This document shows positions 24,401 through 36,400 of a DNA stretch of 64,000 nucleotides, in pieces. Both the position numbers and the translations under genes were made by a program. Within the stretch, counting starts at the first letter, position 1. Every line of letters starts with the position of its first letter. Location of the stretch: positions 2,108,001-2,172,000 of the forward strand of contig CP053153.1 of the NCBI GenBank assembly GCA_014607495.2. The letters run 5' to 3'. Below the pieces are notes generated by a model, which was not told where the DNA came from, did not search any database, and saw nothing but the letters and a program-made list of their open reading frames with translations. The DNA is from Carposina sasakii (lineage: Eukaryota; Arthropoda; Insecta; Lepidoptera; Carposinidae).

Positions 24401-27400
24401 TACAGTTGATTGCTCTCGTACTAACCATATTATATGCGAAATAAAAACGTTCTTTATATTCACTTTTATATGACTTTCTGTAACAAATTATAGAGTATTA
24501 TTATAAAGATAACAGAAAACTATATTTTTTAATTATTTTATTTAGCTACATTATTGTGTTTGTGAGCGGCAAACCCGTCAGACATTGAATAATTTAATTG
24601 TTTTACATATGTATTTTTGGTTGATCGCTTAATGTCAAAAGTAATATTATAATGCGAACTATAAATATTACATAATTTCACCCACATGGCTTCCTTAGGA
24701 GGGTATTGTGCGCACAAATACGTGATATATTACGTGGGAATAGATACATTTATCTTTTGGGTATATTATTCGAATCAATTGTATATTTAGAAGGTTAATA
24801 GCCACAATCAATAAACTAGTCAACAAACTCAAATATACCTATTTTATTCAGGATGTTTAAAAATTAAATAATTTAAGCGTAATTTGGTCGGTTTATCTTT
24901 TTTTTTTTGGAGTTTAGTCGATGTTGCTCTCAATGGACGAATTATCAATCAGCCGTTATAATAGTCATAATATGTAGAGACAGCCCAAAGGATTATATGG
25001 TATAATTAATTAATCTAGGCTTAATTCTTATGCTTCGTATTTTGTGATTATTTCAAGCTATTTCCTACTTTATCCTTGATCTGTGTTGTCACCATAACTG
25101 TTCGTTCGCATGGAAATTAATATTGTCAGACAGATCAATGTACGTCATAATAATTATCGTATAAAGCAATTATTACTACGTACCATTGCATTTATGCAAT
25201 TATAATTGTTATGCTATCAACTGCAGTTTAACAATTATCTATTATTCAATCAACGTGGAGATACGACGCGTTTAACGCAATTTAATTCAGCTAACATAAT
25301 TATTAATATCCCTTCGTTCACTCAATATACTTAAAACATGAATGGAACATTTACAGTTTTTATTTATAAGTATACAAGTGGCCCGCTCTAGCTTCGCATT
25401 GCTATTTTATGTTACCTTTATACAACCTTAGCAAAGCAACAACATACAAAACTCCAACAGGGGTTTATTAGGGTAATTTTAGTGAAAAAGTAGCCTATGC
25501 TACTGTCTTATAAGATCTATGACATTATTTGACTTTTTGATTTTGTCATTTGTTCCTTATTCGTACTTCCAAAATACCAAAACAATTTTATTTTCTTTCG
25601 TCCAGATCCAAGAACAGAAAGCTGGCTGTTCATGTCAGGGCCTGGACCCCTGCTGACGCTGCTGGTGACGTACCTGTACTTCTGCACGTCAGTGGGGCCG
25701 AGGTACATGAGGGACAAGAAGCCGTACGACCTGAAGAACACCATCATACTGTACAACTTGTCCCAGATTTTGATGAGCATCTTCCTGGTATATGAGGTAA
25801 GTTTATTAATTCATTCAAGTTCATATTTTTATGTATAGTACATCAACAGAGTTTTCAGCTATGAGAAGTCTACTGTTGAACATAAGCCTCCCCCTAATAA
25901 CATCCTTTCTTTGAATATAATATCGGTTATATTATTCCGATGGTTTAAAATTGTTTTCAATATTATTGCATTTTTATTCACCTAGTGTTATTCTTATTAC
26001 TTTGCGCAAATGTTAAGCAAAAATACAAATAACCAACTAATGATTAAACAACAAAAATCTATGAGAGTCTAGAGTTCATCATACGAATGTAATTGACAGG
26101 TAACAAAGTTAACAAAAACTAAATTATATCAACAAAAAAATTCTGCAATCACCATAACATTACGTCTTAAATCTGAGGATTAAAATAGTGATGGTCATCG
26201 GCTGTCATAAGGAAAATACCAAAATCATACTATGACGTACACAAAATCATCAATAACACAAATCAAACTTTTTTATTTTTATCTGTACTCGTATACTCTC
26301 ATTGATGTAAAGTGACGCAGTTCATTTAAGGTTGATTTAAGGTAACTATAAGACCTTCTTGATTCCGCAGACAAACTGTTAAAATCAGTTTTGTGGGACT
26401 GTTATTTCAAATAAATCTTGCACTGTATTCATAATAATAATAAACAAAAAAATATAAAAAAACAATAGCTCTTGTATTAATGAAAAATCAGGTTTTATGT
26501 CAATCATCACGGTTTGCTTAAAGATGGCTACGATTTTTGTGAATACTAGCAGCCGTCCACGACTTCGTCTGCGAAAACTTTAGAATACCTGTCATTCCCG
26601 TTTCCGTGGGTATATCAGGAAATCCATTCTCATTGGGGTGCCTACGTTATTCACAGAACACACGCTTCAATTTCAGGTCTCCACGATCAGCGGTTTTGTC
26701 TGTGCGTTTTGATACGTCCGTCGTTTAGGACAATGCATTTTTAAGTAAGAAAAATAGATAAGAAAATTATAATCTTGAGGATATCACGAGTATAGTGAAA
26801 AATGTAGAGTTAAATATCTAACATAAATATTTTTTCGCTTTTCAACCACTATCTAGAAAAATAATATTTTTCCCCGCTTAATACGCCGCGCCATCTACTT
26901 AATCATTTGTCGATTTTTCATATATCTCTGGGCTTAGGTGTCAACTTCACTTGTTTATCAAGCATCAATACAATATCTAAAATGGGGTCGTAAAGTATCG
27001 GTATAGTCAACAGGTATAGCAGTGCAACGGTATGACTGTGGGGCATGAGGCTGTTCACCTTGCGTGATAATCACTTATTATGTATTTGTTTTGTACATTG
27101 ATTATTACGGTACTAATGTCTGTGTTGTTAAGTCGATTTTTTGTACTTTAATTCAGAACCCCATGCTGATGCGGGCGTGACTAAAATACATCGGCTGCAT
27201 CCTTCCGTGCATGTCGTAAGAGTTGACTAATAGGTAACTCGGGATCCCCTCAGGCGATAAGCTGGCAACTCGTCCTCCTCCTTTGTGTGTTCTCCTGTCC
27301 ATCTTGTACCTTAACGGAACTGTTATGTAATATGTTGGCTTTCTAATTTAATGAATAAAAAAATAAAATCTATCACTGATCATTAAACATCTGTCTTGCT

Positions 27401-30400
27401 ATACTAAAAGTGGCTGTAAGATCTACTAGCTGTATTTCGGGAATGCAGGGACACAGTGCGTATGTAATAATTCAAGTTATTTGAAACCTCTAGAAAATGT
27501 TAGGGATTCGAAAGAAAAGTTCTGCAATGTTTTTTCTATCTCAGTAATAGATATGTAGTTATTCGGAGGCATTCTTCATCTGTCATGAGCTGCCAACATG
27601 TCGATGATCTTTACACCTGACCCCTCATATTATGCTAAAATTGACTTTTAGACCTCTTTGAGCAAAAAATCTAAATATGTTGTAGTTACTGGGTTCAACG
27701 AATTATGCTGTTATTGTCTAGGTGCAGTCTTTGTTAAAATTATGATAGGCAATTAGAGAAATACGCAAAAAAAGACGTTCTTTTAGCTTGACGGCCGTAT
27801 TTTTAATAGAATAAAAAAGCATGTTATAAATGGTTGTGACGAATATCCATTAGATGCAAGCTCTAAAAAAAATATATATAATAACATGATTTAAAATCCT
27901 AAAATGTTAATAAACAATTTAAGTTCATAGCTCTTAGGTAAAGGTGAGGTGATGTGACCATCAGGTAACTAAGATTGAGGACGAAAATAGGTCAGAGCCG
28001 AATAACTACGTAATAAAACAGTGTCAAATAACATACATAAATAGACATGAATGTATTCTCGAAAAAGGGTAGCAAGAACTACAGGATTACGAAGGAGATC
28101 CGTACAGCCACTTTTAGAATAGCGGGCCCAGCACCCGTATGATGAATTTGGTGAGAGCGAGATGTCTACTTGGTGTATAAAAAGGGATTGCAAACTAAAT
28201 TCATTCAGTCCTGACTCGAGAACAAGTGTCTAATCTAATTCTAAAATCTACTTTTTACATGCAAAGTACATACACTTAGTTTATCTAGTTCTTATTCTTA
28301 TTCTTTATTGTAATCATACAATTATACACAGACAGAAATTATGAAACAAAATGTACAAAGGCGTGAATATCTCTGAAAGAGATTTCTTCCAGCAAACCAT
28401 TTGGGAAAGTTATAATTAAATATAAAAAGTAGATATATATGTCGGAGATCAAGATGTCATATCCTACAGTCGGATCTCCAACGCCATCTATTTTCAATCG
28501 TTGAAGTTAGAAACGTCAAAGCTATCACTGACTGGAGGACAGCTGTCACTTGGGTAAAGACAAGACAGAGTACTGAGAGGGCGCCACTGTAGATTTACAA
28601 CGACCACCGGGTCGTTTGAATTGAGCCGGAGGGTATTCTGTTCTTTTTGTTGCGTCTGTCGAGCGAAGCACGGGTGCTAATCAGCCTCTGTCTTGTACTT
28701 ACCACGTTTCTACGTTATCCGCTAGAATCCTAGTAATCTTGTGCGTAGATACAGTGAAAGTGTTTGTGATTCCTAATTAAGCTACTACACGCCGCATTCT
28801 TTATTTCGGATTTTGGATTAGATGTCGGACACACCTAACGGCTACGCCACTCGACCCATCTACGTCATCAGGCGTGGGATGCAACCCGGATCACCCACAT
28901 GAAACACGTGCTTCAAAAAAAAGTGACTCGAAGCGAAGAAAAATGGCGTCTCTCTCTTCGAGCAACAAAATCAAAATTTTCTGGCGTTGGTGCAAGCAAT
29001 AAAACTACCTGCATCTTCGGACTCTATTCGCCTTCCTGATTTCGACCCAGAGAAAAGAGACATCGACGCCCGAGCTTGGATAACGACCGCGGACATGTGT
29101 ATCACAGATCGACATCGCCATGGATCTTCTCTGATGATCGCGTTAAGCCACGCACTCAAGGGCGAAGCATCATCTTGGCTGTCTTCAATATCGTTTCCTA
29201 ATATGACGTGGGCCGATTTTAAGGAGCTTTTCGTAGCAAGGTATGACTGTCCTGAAACTGCTGCTTCCTTTCTCATCAGTATGCACGACAAGAAACCGAG
29301 AGATAACGAGTGCCTGGCCTCATACGCCGCTACCCTCATAACATCCTTAATGGCAAGGTGGAATGGACTGACTACAGAACAGATAGCAATAGCCACTGTC
29401 TTAGCTCATATTTCAAAACAAGAGCCACGTGTTCAGAGGATTGCTATAACGACTGACATCAAGACGCGTAACCATTTACAAAAGGAACTGAAGGCTGTCT
29501 CGTTCCTAAAGAGAAGTTATTCATCAAGTATTTATCGTGATGGACCCGACCTAAAAAGAAACCGACCTAATGGATCTGCTGTGACCATCAAGTGCTTTAA
29601 TTGTGGACAACTAGGCCACAAATCTCTTCAATGTCGCAACAAAGCCAATTCGAAGAAGCAAGATGACCGGTCCAAAAAGGTCCTTTCACGGGGACCATAA
29701 CTCGACCAACCAACATACAGGGAGAACCGATCGCAACCTGCTTCAACTGCCGGGAACAAGGCCACTACATCCGACTGCCCGAAGAGGAAAATCAAGGAGG
29801 GGAACAACGGTACCGGCGGCGGCACTGGAACTGGTCCAGCTAAGGAAAAGCGAGTAGACGTGTGCATTGTGAATGCGCCTTCGGGTTCTCTGCGTCACTC
29901 TGGTGAGTCATTCCCATTTACTTACGACTCAGGTTCAGAGTGTTCCTTAGTTAAAGAATCGATTGCTTTGAAATTTAGTGGTAAGCGAATTTATGACAAT
30001 GTTTCTATGACTGGTATAGGACAAACTTCTATAGCTTCGACAATTCATTGGGTTAGCTTCGTACTTCCGCCAATTTGTTCCTAAATTTTCACAAATTTTA
30101 TCTCCTCTATATTCATTGACGTCTGGTAATGGTAAAATAAAATGGGAACCGCAACATGAGTTAATCAGCAACAGATCATTTCTATGCTAACGAGGGAGCC
30201 GGTATTGACGATTTACGATCCTAGTCTAGTAACTGAGCTGCATACTGACGCGAGCGCGATTGGCTATGGAGCAGTCCTCATTCAACTCAAAGAAGGTAAG
30301 CCTCATGTGGTAGCCTATTACAGCAAGCGCATGACATCTGCAGAATCCAAGTACCACTCTTACGAGTTGGAGACTCTTACTGTCGTGAACGCTGTGAAAC

Positions 30401-33400
30401 ATTTCCGGCAGTATCTACATGGGCGCAAATTTGACGTTGTGACCGACTGCAGTTCACTCCAATCGACGCGTAAAAAGCTTGACCTAACCCCACGTGTACA
30501 CCGATGGTGGGCTTTTCTGCAGGGGTTTGATTTCGACATAATCCATCGTAGTGGTAAGCGCATATCACATGCTGATTTCTTCTCCAGGAACCCTTTACCA
30601 GCCGAGAGCGAGAAAAGTAGTCGGAGCGCAGTTACGAGAGTAGAGCCGAAACAGGTAAACTTGGCTGAGATTACTAGCAACTGGTTAATGGCTGAACAAC
30701 AGAGGGATGGTGAACTTTCAAAACTGATATCCGATCTGAAAGAATGTAATATTCCAGCCGAGGTATCAAAGACGTACGAATTTCGATCTGGTGTACTTCA
30801 TCGTAAAATTCAAAGAAACAATAAGACTCGTTGTCTGCCTATGATACCCAGGTCCTTCCGTTGGTCAATTATTAACAATGTGCACGAAGGATTGCTACAT
30901 TTGGGATGGGAGAAGACACTAGAAAAGGTTTATGACTTGTATTGGTTCGACAATATGTCCAAATACGTTAGGAAATTTGTCGCGAACTGTGTAACATGCA
31001 ATATCTCCAAATCTCATTCCGGTAAGGTGCAAGCTGAAATGCATCCAATCCCAAAAATAGCAATCCCGTGGCACACGATACATATAGACGCGACTGGCAA
31101 ACTAAGCGGGAAGAATGACAAAAAGGAGTATGTCTTCGTGCTTATAGATGCCTTCACCAAGTTTGTCATGCTCCATCATAATACACATTGACACGGCTAG
31201 CGGCAGTATCAAAGCTCTTAAGGCTAAGTGTTGCTCTATTTTCGTCTGATCGCTAGGGCCGGTTTTGCCAGCAGAGTAAGGACTACTGTGAGTCTGTATC
31301 AAGTTACATTGTAATTAGCTCACGAGCAAATAGGTAGAAAGGGTCATCAAATTGAAGAACAGACAGCCGTTCTTTCATACGCTTTACCTGACGGCGGTAT
31401 TTGCTCTCAATTGTGCCACGAATAGGATTACCAAAGCCAGCCCACTGGAGTTATAAAGTTGCACGTTGATATTTTATTGATGAACGAATACCTCAAGTTG
31501 ACATCGACCAGGTGCCCAAGCTCTAGAGAATATGGAGAAAATCATACGATAAGGTAACATGATTTGATAAAACTAAAGCTCACATAACAAAGGTTAATCA
31601 AACCAAGCTTGATCCGAAGTTCATAGCTAAGGTCCTTTTAGGGTATCGGAGGTGAAGGTAATCGTTATGTAAAGCCCTTAATTCCAATAGGTACGCACAT
31701 GACAGACTTGAGGCGAACGAATGACATTATGGCTGACATGTGAGCCGAATAACTACATGTTCTAATTAAAACAGTGGTCAACCGGATAAGGTATTTAAGA
31801 TACTGGATAAGTGATAGACTGGTATACGGAAGCTGTGGAATTCAAGAGTCACTGGATGGAAGTGAAATACGGAAGGGTGGAAGCAAGAGTCACTGCAGGG
31901 TTACGAAGGAGATCCGTACAGCCACTTTTGGATGGAAGTTTAGCGAGGCAACCTTACTTGACTGACCTCGTATACTGTATGGAATTATTTACCTTGTGTG
32001 AGAGCGAGATGTCTAACAATTTGGTGTAGTAAAATGAAAGGGATATTGGTTCAAACTAAATAGTAACAGTTTTTACAGTTCCTGACTCGAGAGACAAGTG
32101 TCTAATCTAATTGCTAAAATCCTACTTTCTTTACGTGAGTTGTCAAAAGTCGGACATACATTTAGATGTCATATCCTACAGATCTCATCTATTCTTCAAT
32201 TCTTTGAAGTTAGAAACGTCAAGTCGACAGCTATCAATTACTGGAGGACAGCTGTCACTTGGGTAAAGACAAGACAGATTACTGAGAGGGCGCCACTGTA
32301 GATTTACAACGACCACCGGGTCGTTTGAATGAGCCGGAGGGTATCGAGCGAAGCACGCGTGCTAATCAGCCTCTGTCTTGTACTTACCAGAGATTCTACG
32401 TTATCCAGCTAGAATCCATTTAGTGAAAGTTTGTGATAATTAAACTATAAAAGAGTACGCCACTATCTACGTATAAAATTTCAATTTAACAAATAGATAC
32501 CCTAATCCAATCAATAAAATTAACAAAATATACATTTTATATATAGGTAGTTATTATTAGCTCTGTGAATTTGACGTTTAAAAGTGAGACATCTCGCTCT
32601 CACCAAATTCATCATACGGGTGCAGATGTTATTGATCACTGACTGTCAAGTTTTTTGCTCGTTGCCCGAGAGACACCACTGAGTTCCTTAGTCGACTATT
32701 ACGGACGCATGAAAGGAGATACATCTGAATTACTGTATTGTAGTAAAGCCTCGCACTAGCACAATGCCAAATAATATCACATTCTATCAAAAGTTTGTTT
32801 ATTATACAGCCTTATTCACTAACTGAAACTCAATTGCAGCGCTACCTTTTAAGTCCAACTATATTTTGAAAAAACTAAAATAGACACCAAAACCTTTTAT
32901 GTGATTATGTTATGAGGCGCTCGATTTCACTTGAGAAACCTAACCAATGACGTCAATGTAATAAAATTAATATCTTAATAATATTATATAACAGACTTTA
33001 TAGATATTTTTTTCTATTTATGTCAGTATTAAGATTAACCTTTGCTCCTACACGTTGAATGATTTAGTTAACCAATATGATGCGTCATAAAAAATAACCT
33101 GAACTTCGAGCTTATCAATAAACTAAAACAAAGGGATTTAAAAAAATTAAGGTAGCCATAATACGTCAAAGCATTTACGTAATATGGAACGTAAATAACT
33201 AAATTACTACCCATACTTTGTTTGTTATTAGCAAATGAACAATACAAATATAATTTTAATAAGGCGCAAAATACTTGGAATTCGCTTAATTTGTAGTGCA
33301 AAAGTAAACATATCCGGTGTTATTATTACAAAAGAGCGCCTTAAGTTAGACTCATTTTAAATATGATATTTGACAGCAAAATGTATGTATGTATGTTCCG

Positions 33401-36400
33401 CTTAAATCATGCTTATATTCTATTGTAATAACACCGATCGTTTTCATGTCATTTTGTAGAATCGTAGTTGCGTTAGTTTAATAATGAAAAGAAAATCGCG
33501 TCTAAAATTAGACATTGTTTAAAAATGACATTTGAGAACAAATTGTTTGGAATATCTGTCAAATTCAGGCGAATTCAGGCGAAATGTTCGTATTCTTTTT
33601 TAATTATATAGTAGCGATGTTCATACAAAAGAGCGCCTAAAGTTAGACTCGATTTAATCATGAAATTTGACAGCAAAATGTATGGCATATCTGCCAAATT
33701 TACGGCACGTTTAGCTTAAACAATGTTTAAATTCTTTTGTAATAATACAGTAGATATTTAATCTTTGTCTATCTTTATAAATCAGTAATTTAAGCTGACC
33801 AATGACATTTTACGTATACAAGTTCATTGCCCGCATTTTAGAAATGATCCTTTGTATGAAGTTTATTTTCATTTTAACTAACATTACATTACAAAATGTT
33901 TATGTTACTCATTGTGTTGAATTTTTTATATATTTTTAAAAAATGCAGCTTTCCTTAGTTTTTCACTGAACATTATCATTAGTAAGTTATGCTCAATGGC
34001 CTTTAGGAGAGTCGTAATGATTTTGTTTTTACATTTATATATTTTGTAGTTTTCCATTTATTAAATATTAGCTACTAGTGGATGCTCGCGACTTCGTCCG
34101 CTTGGACTGCAGAAAAAACAAAATGTCGAAATTATCCGGGATAAAAATATTTTCCCGGGATAAAAAGTAGCCTATATGTTAATCCAGGGTATCAGCTAAC
34201 TCCATACCAAATTTTATTAAAATCGCCCCAGACGTTTTTACGTGAAAGAGTAAACATCTATTCATCCATACATCCATCCATACTTACAAACTTTCGCGTA
34301 TATATGTATTAGTAAGATGTATGTGTGTCAAACAAACTCACTTTCGCATTTATAATATTAGTTGGGATTAGGTGCACAAAAACATAATCACTAATTAGGA
34401 TCAATTTTGTACTACCAATCTAAATACCTTCCACGATAACAGTTGCTTAGCTTGTGCGATCTAGTACTGCGCCGTAGCGCTCAAGTATAATTTTATTGAC
34501 ATTATCATCCTCATCAATATGTCAGCAAACAGATCACTCCGAACTGTGATTCTGTACAGTAGGTATACCCACTTAGACTTTGTTCTCACTACACGAGTAC
34601 ATAGCTTTTATTTACTCAATAAACGGCAAATATTCATATCGCCAATTCTATTGACTCGTTTGAGTTTGTTGTGAAAGATCTGGAAGCAAATTCGATGTAT
34701 GGTTTTAGCTGAACACATAGCAACAGTGATTCAGAATCGCCTTTCAGTTTTTTTTTTGTAGCTTAAGGATCGCTTCTGAATGTTTACAATGATGAAGTGT
34801 GATAATTATCCCGGCTTAATAAAGGGTGTGTTTAAACGAGACAGCCAATCCTTATTTTACCAATTATCATCATCATCAGCCTATTGCAGTCCACTGCTGG
34901 ACATATGCCTCCCCCGGGGCACGCCACAAGACTGCCATGGGGGGTATTTGCCCATAGTCACCACGATAAGCAGGCAGGTTGGTGATCGCAGTTTGTATTT
35001 TGGATTATGTTGTCAACACGGAAAGGCGCTGCTGCCCACCTCCTGGAAACCCTTAATCGCCTCGTACGATACCCACGGGCAGACATGGGGTAGTACGAAT
35101 TCTACTCTGCCGGCACCACGCGGCCTTATTTTACCAATACTTACTTTTAAATATTTTATTGTACATTAAATATATGCTCTTTGTCCTGCAGGGTTTGGTC
35201 TCCGGATGGTGGAATGACTACAACTTGTCTTGCCAACCAGTGGATTACTCGTATAGTCCTAAAGCTCAAAGAGTAAGTATTTTTTCTCAAAGCAATTATG
35301 TAATTATGTATATAATTTATTTTTGAGTTATGATAATGTTGCGTTGTTATGTTGTGTATTTATTGCATAACCATTTTAATTTTATATTATTTAAAATATA
35401 TACGTATATTTTTACAATTTACGCTTAAAATACTACGTTAAAATATTATTTGAACATGCCTGATTATTTTTAATTAAATTCAATAAATGATTACATAGAA
35501 TTTTCGTCAATGAAATCTGAATCGTGAATAAAATGAAGTCTGAAATTCAATATATCGAGAAAAATACGTAAATTTCTGATATTCTAACGATACTGTGACT
35601 TTTTATAACTGATTTGCTTTAAATATATCACAACTCGTCTATTTTCAGTACAATGCTGGCTACGTCCATCTTTGCTATAATACTCTGATAATTCTAAATA
35701 TACAAATTATTACAGATGGCTGGAGCGGTTTGGTGGTACTTCATGGCGAAGATTATTGAGTTGCTCGACACTGTATTCTTTGTACTGAGGAAGAAGAACA
35801 GGCAGATTTCCTTCCTGCATCTGTACCACCACTTCATGATGCCTATCTGTGCCTGGATTGGCGTCAAGTTTCTACCAGGTGTTTAGTTTTTCACTTGATA
35901 TCTTGTTAGATTTTTTCCCACATATTTGCAAGCTATTGACTTTATTTCAAAATAATTTATTCAACAATTTCGATTTTCATTTGTTGTATCTAAATCACCG
36001 TGACTTGCGTAAGATTATTAAATTTTTTGGTGAAGCTTTTTAGATAAACTTGAATACAAATTGCAAGTCAGAGTGAAAAACGAATAATAGTTGTTAATTT
36101 TGAATTATATCCTAAGCATCCCGCGTTCCATTCCTAAATGATGCTCACTAGTTTCTATGACATAATCTAATCAACAAATATGATTATGTCATTATGAATC
36201 TATGTTACTCATATTGATGTAGTTAATATAAATTAATGAAGTAAAGACGTATAATTTTGATTCAATATCCTTTGCAAAAATTCGATTATTTTCTTTGCAC
36301 TTTTTTAGGACAATGACTCTGGCTATTTTGGGCATTTGGATTATCGTCATTTAGATTCCAGCTTTGGTCAAGCCAAACCACGTCAATCTCATTACTTTAT

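Larger units (their letters stand above)
27996..32455 (+). mobile_element. Degraded, RT-deleted gypsy-type LTR retrotransposon
   Basis: Lies in intron 2 of elongase gene 1, in sense orientation. A gag frame, a DSGS protease and an RNase H/integrase frame are visible in order, but almost all of the reverse transcriptase is missing. Diverged direct repeats (27996-28790 and about 31738-32455) flank it. The 28441-28790 / 32150-32455 part resembles LTRs, and the outer part also repeats. The exact LTR start and TSD could not be fixed. Several frameshifts show that the copy is dead. Confidence 0.8.

Noticed and set aside
28971..29396. 141-codon minus-strand ORF opposite the old gag
   Set aside because: Shadow of the gag coding frame; no independent motif.
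34780..35169. 129-codon ORF just before elongase exon 3
   Set aside because: It is read through repeat C, whose inverted copy at 44465-44730 shows no matching frame.
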